Part shown: in pieces, positions 17,451 through 25,292 of the stretch
Numbering within the stretch: position 1 is the stretch's first letter
Layout of the letters: the number at the start of each line of letters is the position of its first letter
DNA from: an uncultured Bacteroides sp.
GTDB taxonomy: Bacteria; Bacteroidota; Bacteroidia; Bacteroidales; Bacteroidaceae
NCBI RefSeq assembly: GCF_963675905.1
Contig: NZ_OY780936.1
Span: forward strand, 744,001 to 808,000
Length of the DNA: 64,000 nt
Direction: 5' to 3'
Program-made: the position numbers and the translations under genes
Notes under the pieces: model-generated
What the model was told of the DNA's origin: nothing
What the model saw: only the letters and a program-made list of their open reading frames with translations
The model's database searches: none

Positions 17451-19045
17451 TTTTTGCTACTTCTTTTCTTTCTTGCTAATGTTTGTACACACTCTCTGCG
17501 AGGAATAATAACCGAAACTCCACGATATTCAATCTCTTCGCGGATAATTTGTTCCATTTCCTCATAATTCTTCTTTAAAGGAACAACTACACGAAGATGT
17601 GCAGGATCAACTCCAAGTCCGAGACAGATCGCTTCAATCTTTCCGGTACCGGCCGAATCTTGTCCACCGGTCATGGCTGTTGTTTCATTATCGGAGATTA
17701 TGATGGTTACACTGGCATTTTCGTTTATGCAATCAAGTAAGCCTGTCATTCCCGAGTGAGTAAATGTAGAGTCGCCAATAACAGCTACCGAAGGGAATAG
17801 TCCTGCATCTGCAGCACCTTTAGCCATGGTGATGGAAGCTCCCATATCTACGCAAGAGTGAATGGCGTTGAATGGTGCACCGGCGCCTAAAGTATAGCAG
17901 CCAATATCACTGAACACTTTATGTGCGGGGTAATCTGCTTTTAATACTGCTGTTAAAATAGTATACATATCGCGGTGACCGCAACCTTCGCAAAGAGCTG
18001 GCGGACGCATTTCAACTACGTTTGGAGTAACGAATGTAGATTTATTTTCTTTGCCTACAGCTTTGGCTACACTATCAGGATTTAATTCTCCATCTCGAGA
18101 AAGAGTTCCGTCTAAGCGTCCTTTAACTTTAACTGCATTTCCAAGGTAACCGCCAATCAGTCTTTCAACAAATGGCTGTCCGTCTTCCAATACAAGAATT
18201 TCATCACATTCAGAAATCAGCTGGGTTAATTGCTTTTTAGGAAGTGGGTATTGACCAATTTTCAATACCGGATATTCGCATCCATCAGGATAGTTTTCCA
18301 TCAGATAATTGAATCCGATACCACATGCCACGATACCTAGCTTTTTGTTAGGACCGTCAATATACTTATTATAAGGAGATTCTTCGGATGCTTTTACAAA
18401 GTCTTCTTGTTTGGCAATTAATCCTTTGTAGCGGCGGCGAGCGTTTCCCGGAAGGAGAATGAATTGTTTCGGATCATCACTGAAAGACATTTCATTTTGT
18501 TGTTTTAAAGCTTTAGTTTCAACGCCCGAACGAGAGTGAGCCAATCGGGTAACCATTCTCAGAAGAATTGGTTCGCCTATTTGTTCTGAAAATTCGAATC
18601 CGCTGTAAACCATGTCATAAGCTTCCTGCTGATTGGAAGGCTCCAACATAGGGATTAATGAAAAGTCGCCATAGAAACGGCTGTCTTGTTCATTTTGTGA
18701 AGAGTGCATGCTGGGATCGTCGGCAGCAACAACCAGTAGTCCTCCGTTAACTCCCGTCATGGCAGAATTGATAAAGCAATCTGCTGCTACGTTCATACCA
18801 ACGTGCTTCATGCATACCAAAGCACGTTTGCCGGAAAAGGACATTCCCAAAGCGGTTTCCATAGCCGTTTTTTCGTTTGTACTCCAACGGCTATGGATAT
18901 TTCTTTCTTTCGCCAGCGGCGATTGCTGAATGTATTCTGTTATTTCAGTAGAAGGTGTGCCCGGATAGGCATAAACGCCGGAAAGTCCGGCGTCAATAGC
19001 TGCTTGCGCAATGGCTTCATCGCCCAATAAGAGTTGTTTGCTCAT
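17447..19045 (-). CDS. iorA: Indolepyruvate:ferredoxin oxidoreductase alpha subunit
   Basis: The thiamine-diphosphate subunit, 532 aa. The N-terminal pyrimidine-binding domain starts GDEAIAQAAIDAGLSGVYAY. The ThDP-binding part has ALCEGCGHRDMY, IGCYTLGAGAPF and IGDSTFTHSGMTGLLD, then NETTAMTGGQDSAGTG. The protein stops soon after (RRECVQTLARKKRSSKK) and lacks the C-terminal two-[4Fe-4S] ferredoxin domain of archaeal IorA, so electrons probably leave through another carrier. First gene of the operon, with a -7 box about 50 bp upstream. Confidence 0.95.
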   Translation of the reverse strand: MSKQLLLGDEAIAQAAIDAGLSGVYAYPGTPSTEITEYIQQSPLAKERNIHSRWSTNEKTAMETALGMSFSGKRALVCMKHVGMNVAADCFINSAMTGVNGGLLVVAADDPSMHSSQNEQDSRFYGDFSLIPMLEPSNQQEAYDMVYSGFEFSEQIGEPILLRMVTRLAHSRSGVETKALKQQNEMSFSDDPKQFILLPGNARRRYKGLIAKQEDFVKASEESPYNKYIDGPNKKLGIVACGIGFNYLMENYPDGCEYPVLKIGQYPLPKKQLTQLISECDEILVLEDGQPFVERLIGGYLGNAVKVKGRLDGTLSRDGELNPDSVAKAVGKENKSTFVTPNVVEMRPPALCEGCGHRDMYTILTAVLKADYPAHKVFSDIGCYTLGAGAPFNAIHSCVDMGASITMAKGAADAGLFPSVAVIGDSTFTHSGMTGLLDCINENASVTIIISDNETTAMTGGQDSAGTGKIEAICLGLGVDPAHLRVVVPLKKNYEEMEQIIREEIEYRGVSVIIPRRECVQTLARKKRSSKK

Positions 19046-19092
19046 ATCTTTGTATCTTAAATGTGTTTTTAGCGTTAGTTAATAACTAAAAA

Positions 19093-19100
19093 CAAAGATA
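19093..19100 (-). promoter_or_regulatory. -7 box of the ior-paaK-xpt operon
   Basis: TATCTTTG on the minus strand, about 48 bp before the iorA ATG. No clear -33 element is seen. Confidence 0.5.
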
Positions 19101-19131
19101 GGCAATAAAGCGCTAAATTAATAGTAAATAT

Positions 19132-20166
19132 TTAGAAAATCTTCCGTTTATTTAGCTCTTCCTGATATTTTCTGGCATTAGCCTGATGCTCTTCCCAGGT
19201 TGCTGCAAAGTTGTGAGTACCCGAAAAATCTTCCTTTGCGCACATATATACAAAGTTATGTTTTGTATAATTTAGTACCGCATCAATCCCTTTAATAGAA
19301 GGAATACGTATAGGGCCCGGAGGTAGTCCTTCGAACTTATAAGTATTGTATGGAGAAGTTGAGCGAAGGTGCGTACCTGTGACTCTTTTAATGGTAAAAT
19401 CCTGCACGGCAAACTTAACCGTTGGATCTGCCTGAAGTTTCATCCCTTTATGAAGGCGGTTGATGTAAAGACCGGCAACCATTGGTTTTTCTTCATTATT
19501 GTTAGTTTCTTCTTCTACGATAGAAGCAATGGTAGTAACTTCGGCCGGAGTATAACCAATTGATTTAGCTTTAGCAAGGCGGTCGCTTGTCCAGAATAGG
19601 TTATACTCTTTCTTCATTCTTTTAAAAAGATCGGCAGTAGAAATGTTCCAGTAAAGCTCGTAAGTATTTGGAATGAAAATACTAACAATATTTTCCTTCT
19701 TGAAGCCTAATTTAGAACAAAAAGTAGAGTCGTTCAATCGGGTAGCTACTTCTGCAGAGTCTATCATCAGTTGGTTTCCAATTTTTTTTGCCAGCTGTCC
19801 GCTTGTACGAACATCATTGATTGAGAACTCCAAAGGAGCTTGCTGACCTCTGGTTAAACGGCGAAATACCGGATAATTACCGTCTCCCGGTTTTATTGCA
19901 TATCGTCCCGTATGAATACTTTTGGCATCATCAAGGTTGTTCATCAACCATCTGAATGTTTTCATACTGCGGGGCATACCAGCCTGCTCTACTTTAACCA
20001 TGATTGAATCGGCGGTGTCATCACGATCAATGTACACGTATGCTTTTTTATCTGTTTGGAATTCTGCCGCAAAAAAAGTAAAGTAAACAAATATTGCAGC
20101 AATTAAAGCGATGGCACCAATGCTGATTGCAGCGATGACCCATTTATTCTGTTTTTTAAAGTCCAT
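19132..20166 (-). CDS. mltG: Endolytic transglycosylase MltG (YceG-like)
   Basis: Cuts nascent peptidoglycan strands in the periplasm and sets glycan length. At 344 aa it has one N-terminal membrane anchor (about 11-32), a LysM-like region and the catalytic domain with ASIVEEETN carrying the active-site Glu, followed by VAGLYINRLHKGMKLQADPT and LPPGPIRIPSIKGIDA. Monocistronic, with a TATCTTTG box at 20203-20210 upstream. Confidence 0.95.
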   Translation of the reverse strand: MDFKKQNKWVIAAISIGAIALIAAIFVYFTFFAAEFQTDKKAYVYIDRDDTADSIMVKVEQAGMPRSMKTFRWLMNNLDDAKSIHTGRYAIKPGDGNYPVFRRLTRGQQAPLEFSINDVRTSGQLAKKIGNQLMIDSAEVATRLNDSTFCSKLGFKKENIVSIFIPNTYELYWNISTADLFKRMKKEYNLFWTSDRLAKAKSIGYTPAEVTTIASIVEEETNNNEEKPMVAGLYINRLHKGMKLQADPTVKFAVQDFTIKRVTGTHLRSTSPYNTYKFEGLPPGPIRIPSIKGIDAVLNYTKHNFVYMCAKEDFSGTHNFAATWEEHQANARKYQEELNKRKIF

Positions 20167-20202
20167 AGTGGGGTGTGAATGCTTAATTGTTTAATTTCGC
20201 CG

Positions 20203-20210
20203 CAAAGATA
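20203..20210 (-). promoter_or_regulatory. -7 box of mltG
   Basis: TATCTTTG on the minus strand, 37 bp before the mltG ATG; no clear -33 box. Confidence 0.5.
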
Positions 20211-20308
20211 GTTATTAATCTTTTACGTTATACCTAAGCATATCTAATTATTTTAGTTTATATAATGCAGTAAGCTTTTTATTAGAAAGGTGTACACCTA
20301 TTATAAAT

Positions 20309-20344
20309 AAGGTCTACATTTTATTTATTTTTAGTGTAGACCTT
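20309..20344 (-). terminator. Hairpin after the EndoG-like nuclease gene
   Basis: AAGGTCTACA and TGTAGACCTT form a 10-bp stem with a 16-nt AT loop, 25 bp past the stop of the minus-strand nuclease gene. The T tract is weak on the minus strand. A separate 12-bp perfect palindrome, AGGTGTACACCT, lies beside it at 20288-20299. Confidence 0.6.
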
Positions 20345-20368
20345 TTAGAAAATATTACTTGAATAAAT

Positions 20369-21235
20369 CTATAAGCTCCAGCCGTATGTAGAGTTAGAAC
20401 TCTCTATACTATTCTCAACATCATCCGGCAATGCAGAAAAGAAATCCAGACCAGTGATTTTTTCAACCCTGTCGACAGAAACCGCATAACTGCTAAGCGG
20501 CAATTCTTCCTTTTCATTTTTCATAATAAAGCCAATAGCTCTTGGTTTCTTGAGAAAAGGAGCAAGAATAACCTTGAAGAATCTTTGTGGAACGGCAACT
20601 CGCGCATTGCCTATTGTGCTGTATCCCTTGTCTACAATTGGTCCGCAAACAATTACAATGGCACTGTCTTCCTGTGCCCAGTCGCGCACTTTTTCTTCCA
20701 GCGTTTTCCAGCGTCCGGCATTCAAAGAGTGTTTTTGCGGACACATGTTGCTATAATAAAAACATTCCTTCATTACAGTTGAGTTCCACTTCATATCTGC
20801 CGCCGGAGCCATGTGACCGCGATCGTATCCCGAACGTTTATAATCTTCGTTCGATGGACAAACTCCTTTAACTATAGGGTCAATTACGAATTTATCCGAA
20901 CGATCCAGCTTTCCTTCTGTTTCATTGCGGGTTAATTCATAAGAAACCCAGTTGGGAATGCGCCACTCCGGATTGTATGACACGGTATATCCTGCATGAG
21001 TGATGATTTGTTCGGGTCGCTTAGTGGTTGATTCCGGAATTTCAAGGTCACCGAAAGTTTCTTCCTTCTCGGACAGCATAATTTCTTCCGTCTCGTTTTT
21101 TACATTATTTGCTGCATGTAATATCGGACTACGGAAGTGTTCGTAAACAAATATAGAGACTAAAGATATAGCAATTGCTAAAAATATAAATCTCAGTCTG
21201 TTGTTTTGTCTGTTCTTTTTCTTTCTTTTTGCCAT
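20369..21235 (-). CDS. DNA/RNA non-specific endonuclease (NUC1/EndoG family), membrane-anchored
   Basis: A 288-aa protein with a basic N-terminus and one hydrophobic segment (about 15-31), so anchored or exported. The beta-beta-alpha-metal catalytic motif DRGHMAPA is at 138-145 with His141 as general base; [19 protein letters not shown] supplies the Mg-binding Asn. Likely extracytoplasmic degradation of DNA and RNA for nutrients or biofilm turnover. It is divergent from the nucleotide-sugar dehydrogenase. Confidence 0.93.
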   Translation of the reverse strand: MAKRKKKNRQNNRLRFIFLAIAISLVSIFVYEHFRSPILHAANNVKNETEEIMLSEKEETFGDLEIPESTTKRPEQIITHAGYTVSYNPEWRIPNWVSYELTRNETEGKLDRSDKFVIDPIVKGVCPSNEDYKRSGYDRGHMAPAADMKWNSTVMKECFYYSNMCPQKHSLNAGRWKTLEEKVRDWAQEDSAIVIVCGPIVDKGYSTIGNARVAVPQRFFKVILAPFLKKPRAIGFIMKNEKEELPLSSYAVSVDRVEKITGLDFFSALPDDVENSIESSNSTYGWSL

Positions 21236-21262
21236 GTTCTTTTTTTATTCTTTTAGCGACTG

Positions 21263-21270
21263 CAAACATA
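21263..21270 (-). promoter_or_regulatory. -7 box of the nuclease gene
   Basis: TATGTTTG on the minus strand, 28 bp before the nuclease ATG at 21235. Confidence 0.45.
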
Positions 21271-21323
21271 CTAAGTTTTTTTCTTTTGCGTTATCTATTC
21301 AATGTTTTTATCATTTTAATGCT

Positions 21324-21331
21324 TACATTTG
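21324..21331 (+). promoter_or_regulatory. -7 box touching the nucleotide-sugar dehydrogenase start
   Basis: TACATTTG ends only 4 bp before the ATG at 21336, so if it is used the mRNA would be leaderless or nearly so. No clear -33 box. Confidence 0.4.
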
Positions 21332-21335
21332 TTTT

Positions 21336-22619
21336 ATGGAAAAAGCACGAATAGCAATTATCGGACTTGGGTATGTTGGCTTGCCTTTGGCCCGTCTTTT
21401 TGCAACAAAATATCCGGTTATCGGATTCGATATAAATGCCGATCGCATTAAAGAACTTAATAATGGAAATGACTCTACGCTCGAAGTAACAGACGAGCTC
21501 TTGCAATCGGTTTTAACAAGTAATCCTCTCTCTGAAGCCGGATTGTTTTGTACTGCCGATGCCGAATTTCTTGCCGATTGTACCTATTATATAGTAACAG
21601 TTCCTACACCGGTTGATAAAACAAATCGTCCAAATCTCGATCCTTTGCTTTCTGCAAGCCAAACAGTGGGTAAGTTCATATCAAAAAACGACATTGTAAT
21701 CTACGAGTCTACTGTATCGCCGGGAATTACTGAAGATGTTTGCATTCCCATTGTAGAAAAGTTTTCTGGGCTTACTTTAAACAAAGATTTCTTTGCCGGA
21801 TATTCTCCCGAGCGAATCAATCCGGGTGACAAACTACACACGGTGGAAACCATATTGAAGATCACATCCGGCTCAACTCTTGAGGCAGCCCGGCAAGTTG
21901 ATGAACTTTATCGCTCAGTAATTACCGCCGGAACTTATCTGGCTCCATCAATCAGGGTAGCCGAAGCAGCAAAGGTTATAGAAAATACCCAACGCGATAT
22001 TAATATTGCCTTCATTAACGAGCTGGCAAAGATATTTAACAGGATGGGCATAGATACCCGCAGTGTGCTCCAGGCGGCAGCAACTAAATGGAATTTCCTG
22101 CCATTTTATCCGGGATTGGTAGGCGGACACTGTATTGGTGTTGATCCCTATTATCTGGCACAACGGGCAAAAGAATATGGCTTCCGTCCGGAAATAATTC
22201 TTTCGGGAAGACGAATGAATGACGGGATGGGAGAGTATGTTGCTCAGGAAGTAGTTCGTTGCATGATAAAGAATGAAATACTTATTAAAAACAGCCGTGT
22301 GCTGATTCTAGGAATTACCTTTAAAGAAAACTGCCCCGATGTGCGCAATACAAAAGTTATAGATGTAATTCATGAACTTCAGAATTATGATATAAACGTA
22401 TCAGTTTATGATCCTATAGCTTCTCCTGTTGATGTTAAAAGTGAATATGGAATAGATATAAAGTCTGCTCTTCCCTCAGAAAAATATGATGCTGTTATAG
22501 CTGCTGTGGCTCACAAAGAATTTATCTCCCTGAATATTCGATCGTTAGTTAAAACAAACGGCGTGATATACGATGTAAAGGGAATTTATCCCTTGGAAGA
22601 TGTTGATGCCCGACTTTGA
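21336..22619 (+). CDS. UDP-sugar 6-dehydrogenase (WecC/TviB/WbpA-type)
   Basis: NAD-dependent oxidation of a UDP-N-acetylhexosamine to its uronate for surface polysaccharide. From the ATG at 21336 it has 427 aa; upstream in-frame codons encode a Phe-rich stretch unlike any dehydrogenase and are rejected. The Rossmann motif [10 protein letters not shown] is at the N-terminus, ESTVSPGIT and [11 protein letters not shown] follow, and the catalytic Cys266 sits in [11 protein letters not shown]. The GalNAc/GlcNAc/ManNAc subtype cannot be set by eye. It stands alone, outside any capsule cluster; a wecB homologue lies at 43.8-44.9 kb. Confidence 0.92.
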   Translation: MEKARIAIIGLGYVGLPLARLFATKYPVIGFDINADRIKELNNGNDSTLEVTDELLQSVLTSNPLSEAGLFCTADAEFLADCTYYIVTVPTPVDKTNRPNLDPLLSASQTVGKFISKNDIVIYESTVSPGITEDVCIPIVEKFSGLTLNKDFFAGYSPERINPGDKLHTVETILKITSGSTLEAARQVDELYRSVITAGTYLAPSIRVAEAAKVIENTQRDINIAFINELAKIFNRMGIDTRSVLQAAATKWNFLPFYPGLVGGHCIGVDPYYLAQRAKEYGFRPEIILSGRRMNDGMGEYVAQEVVRCMIKNEILIKNSRVLILGITFKENCPDVRNTKVIDVIHELQNYDINVSVYDPIASPVDVKSEYGIDIKSALPSEKYDAVIAAVAHKEFISLNIRSLVKTNGVIYDVKGIYPLEDVDARL

Positions 22620-22669
22620 TTTTTAGAAAAAAATACTAAAAAACTCTTTTTTATATTGGAATAATGGTG

Positions 22670-22677
22670 TAAGTTTG
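22670..22677 (+). promoter_or_regulatory. -7 box of tRNA-Thr
   Basis: TAAGTTTG, 20 bp before the tRNA 5' end; the -33 region is a T run. Confidence 0.5.
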
Positions 22678-22697
22678 CACGTCATAAGCCGAAAAAT

Positions 22698-22770
22698 GCC
22701 GCCATAGCTCAGTTGGTAGAGCGTTTCACTCGTAATGAAAAGGTCCTCGGTTCAAGTCCGGGTTGCGGCT
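22698..22770 (+). tRNA. tRNA-Thr(CGU)
   Basis: A 73-nt cloverleaf without encoded CCA. D stem GCTC/GAGC, anticodon stem TTTCA/TGAAA with anticodon CGT (Thr, ACG codons), T arm CTCGG-TTCAAGT-CCGGG. The acceptor stem GCCGCCA against TTGCGGC pairs except for a C-T mismatch at 6-67, the same position and bases as in the tRNA-His of this window. Confidence 0.96.
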
Positions 22771-22799
22771 CATTTTTAAATAAATGGTTTAATTATATA

Positions 22800-22831
22800 A
22801 GAAGCTTTGCTTATTCAGTGAAGCTTCTTTT
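22800..22831 (+). terminator. Terminator of tRNA-Thr
   Basis: AGAAGCTT (22800-22807) and AAGCTTCT (22821-22828) form the stem, followed by a short T run. The following 150 bp up to the tpx promoter hold nothing I can name apart from a lone ATGTATACAT palindrome near 22859. Confidence 0.75.
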
Positions 22832-22976
22832 GTTTATACACTTCATTTTTGCTTTTCCAAATGTATACATCTGGTTTTAGTCTTTAGATATTATTTTAAT
22901 GAAAATGTATCAGTGGTTTAGATAATTTCTTTCTCGATAAATAATTCTACTCTTTTTTTGATTGAAATAAATTTAT

Positions 22977-23006
22977 TTTGATTAATATTGAACTCATTTA
23001 TATTTG
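22977..23006 (+). promoter_or_regulatory. Promoter of tpx
   Basis: TTTG at 22977-22980 and TATATTTG at 22999-23006 with an 18-bp gap: close to the full Bacteroidetes consensus. Confidence 0.7.
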
Positions 23007-23030
23007 GTTTGTTTTATTATGAAATAAAAA

Positions 23031-23035
23031 AGGAG
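23031..23035 (+). promoter_or_regulatory. Shine-Dalgarno sequence of tpx
   Basis: AGGAG lies 8 bp before the tpx ATG at 23044. A strong SD is exceptional here; nearly every other gene in the window has an AT-rich upstream region without one. Confidence 0.6.
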
Positions 23036-23043
23036 ATGTAAAT

Positions 23044-23544
23044 ATGGCAAATGTAACATTTAAAGGGCAACCTATCAGATTGTTTGGGGAGTTAATTCAG
23101 ATTAATGATTATGCTCCTAATTTTCACTTGGTAAGAAATGATTTAAGTGATTATTATCTTGATTACGCTAAAGGGAAAAATGTTGTTTTAAATATATTTC
23201 CTAGTCTGGATACAAGCGTTTGTGCTACATCGGTAAGACACTTTAATAAGATTGCTGCTCAATTACCAAATACAGTTGTGCTTGCCATCTCTAAAGATCT
23301 GCCGTTTGCTCAGGGACGCTTTTGTACAACCGAAGGGATTGATAACGTAATTACATTATCAGATTTTCGTTCGCCTGAATTTGCTACAGAATATGGTTTG
23401 CTAATTGAAGATGGTCCGTTAAGAGGGCTGTTGGCAAGAGCTGTTGTTGTTATTAATCCTGATGGTAAGGTTATTTACACAGAAATAGTAACTGAAATAA
23501 CTACAGAACCTAATTATAATGCTGTAATTGAATTGCTAAAATAG
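23044..23544 (+). CDS. tpx: Thiol peroxidase Tpx
   Basis: Thioredoxin-dependent peroxide reductase of the atypical 2-Cys peroxiredoxin class. 166 aa, the right length. The peroxidatic Cys60 is in PSLDTSVCATS and the resolving Cys94 in GRFCTTEG. Its own promoter, an unusually good ribosome binding site and a long terminator indicate a strongly expressed single gene. Confidence 0.97.
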   Translation: MANVTFKGQPIRLFGELIQINDYAPNFHLVRNDLSDYYLDYAKGKNVVLNIFPSLDTSVCATSVRHFNKIAAQLPNTVVLAISKDLPFAQGRFCTTEGIDNVITLSDFRSPEFATEYGLLIEDGPLRGLLARAVVVINPDGKVIYTEIVTEITTEPNYNAVIELLK

Positions 23545-23623
23545 ACTTACTCTAGAAGAAAATTGTCTGCTTTAAAATAGAAAAGTAAGAAAGTCTCACT
23601 GTAATTCAAATTTCAACTATAAA

Positions 23624-23686
23624 AATTCCCCTTATATTATCTTATTCTATTAATGAACAAGACTAATATAAAGGGAATTCTCTTTT
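23624..23686 (+). terminator. Long hairpin terminator after tpx
   Basis: The 16-nt arm 23624-23639 (AATTCCCCTTATATTA) pairs with 23664-23679 with one mismatch across a 24-nt loop; CTCTTTT follows. Confidence 0.7.
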
Positions 23687-23765
23687 AAGAAGTATTAATC
23701 GATGAGATTTTCAATTTTGAATTTCTATTTCGATAATAAACTCTTTTTATGCAAATAACTTTTCT

Positions 23766-25223
23766 TTAATTGAAATCTGAATTAGAGATATTCGGCTGAT
23801 CTCCTTCAATTACCTTTTTAACATCAGCTATTAATTGTTTCAATCCCGGGTTATCTTCAGCCAATTCGCTTGGAAGCTTAGCAAGAACACAATTCGGATC
23901 TTGTTCTACTGCTTTTGTGAAATATTTATTGAAATTCTCAATGTTGCACAATCCCCCATAAGCATAAGCCAAATTTAAATAGTTGTTTTCGTATTCCGGA
24001 GAGAAGAGCTCAACTTTGTGGAAGTATTTCAAAGCTAAATCAAATATCTTATTCTCAAGGTAGACAAGTCCTATTTCTGAAAAAGTTGTGGGATCATGAG
24101 GATCAAGCTTGATTGCTTCATCAAAACATTCCTGAGCTTTGTCGTTTTCTTTATTAATTAAATAAATGCGTCCTTTAGTTAGGTATGGATCAAAGCATGA
24201 TGGGTCATTTTGTATTGCTAAATCTGAGTATTCGATAGCTTTATCAAGTTGCTTAAGTCCATTATAGCACAGTGAAATATGAGAGTATATATCTGATTTA
24301 GGTGGTGTAAATCCATTCTCTATATCTAGTACGCTATTAAAATTAATAATAGCTTTTTCATATTCCTTTAGGTTATAGTTACATAGGCCTATGAAAAAGA
24401 TGGTCATTCCCATTGAAGGTTCTATTTGATCGTATTTTTCATAATACTCACGTGATTTTTCGTAGTTCTTCAATTGATAATAACCATGAGCTGTCATTAA
24501 TATCGAGCCTGGATGATTTGTGTCAATAGCAAGAGCAAACTCGTAAGCTTCCAGTGATTTGTTATATTCTTCAATAGAATAGTAGAATCTACCCAACTCA
24601 AACCAGTTCAAAATTGAGTAGGGATCTTTATCGATCAACTGATTATATAAAGCTGCTCCTTTTTCTACTTGGTCGCATTTAGCATAACACTCGGCTAAGG
24701 TGAATATGAAACTAAAGTTTTCCGGCTCTGAATTGTGTATTTTCTCATACCAGGGCAGTGCCTCTTCATCATAATCAGAATCGGTATACATATATGCTAT
24801 GTCGAGCCAATTATCTAAGTCATTATTTTCTTCTTGACTAACCACTTCCTGTATAAGGATATTGGCCTCATCTATATTTTCTTCCAGTATAAAAAGTTTT
24901 GCCTTAAGTATTTTTACATCACGGTCATAATTTTCGGGTATGGAATATGCTATTTCTTTAGCTTCTTCTAGTCTTTCAAGCTCGATAAGGACATGTGCTT
25001 TGATAACAAGTACTTCTGTGTTTGCAGGATGAATGGAAAGAGCATAGTCAATAGCTTCAAAGGCGATGTCATAGTTCGCTACTGTTGCAAAGTATTCGGC
25101 AATATCGGCTAATTGGTCTGCATCAAAATAGTAGGTCTTATTACCTGCTCTCATTTCTTTATATCGGTCAATTGTTTGCCTAAACTCGTCGTTTTCGTCA
25201 AAATTGGGGAAAAAGGTCCTCAT
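23766..25223 (-). CDS. TPR-repeat protein
   Basis: A 485-aa cytoplasmic protein without signal peptide or catalytic domain, made of about eleven to twelve tetratricopeptide repeats (e.g. YYQLKNYEKSREYYEKYDQI, then LYNQLIDKDPYSILNWFELG). Such proteins are scaffolds for protein interactions; the partner is not evident. Long TPR proteins of this kind are common single genes in Bacteroides. glnS lies upstream on the same strand, separated by a terminator. Confidence 0.85.
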   Translation of the reverse strand: MRTFFPNFDENDEFRQTIDRYKEMRAGNKTYYFDADQLADIAEYFATVANYDIAFEAIDYALSIHPANTEVLVIKAHVLIELERLEEAKEIAYSIPENYDRDVKILKAKLFILEENIDEANILIQEVVSQEENNDLDNWLDIAYMYTDSDYDEEALPWYEKIHNSEPENFSFIFTLAECYAKCDQVEKGAALYNQLIDKDPYSILNWFELGRFYYSIEEYNKSLEAYEFALAIDTNHPGSILMTAHGYYQLKNYEKSREYYEKYDQIEPSMGMTIFFIGLCNYNLKEYEKAIINFNSVLDIENGFTPPKSDIYSHISLCYNGLKQLDKAIEYSDLAIQNDPSCFDPYLTKGRIYLINKENDKAQECFDEAIKLDPHDPTTFSEIGLVYLENKIFDLALKYFHKVELFSPEYENNYLNLAYAYGGLCNIENFNKYFTKAVEQDPNCVLAKLPSELAEDNPGLKQLIADVKKVIEGDQPNISNSDFN

Positions 25224-25240
25224 AATTTATATGTGCTGGG

Positions 25241-25282
25241 GTAAAAATAGTAAGTCCCCTCAAAAAGAAGAGGGAACTTACT
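25241..25282 (-). terminator. Terminator of glnS
   Basis: Read on the minus strand, AGTAAGTTCCCTC pairs with GAGGGGACTTACT around TTCTTTTT with one wobble, followed by ATTTTTAC. It lies 11 bp past the glnS stop. Confidence 0.9.
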
Positions 25283-25292
25283 GTTCTTTGTT

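Noticed and set aside
21201-21335. 45-codon N-terminal extension of the UDP-sugar dehydrogenase
   Set aside because: It is Phe/Cys-rich, overlaps the divergent nuclease start and is not part of the Rossmann fold, which begins at [15 protein letters not shown].
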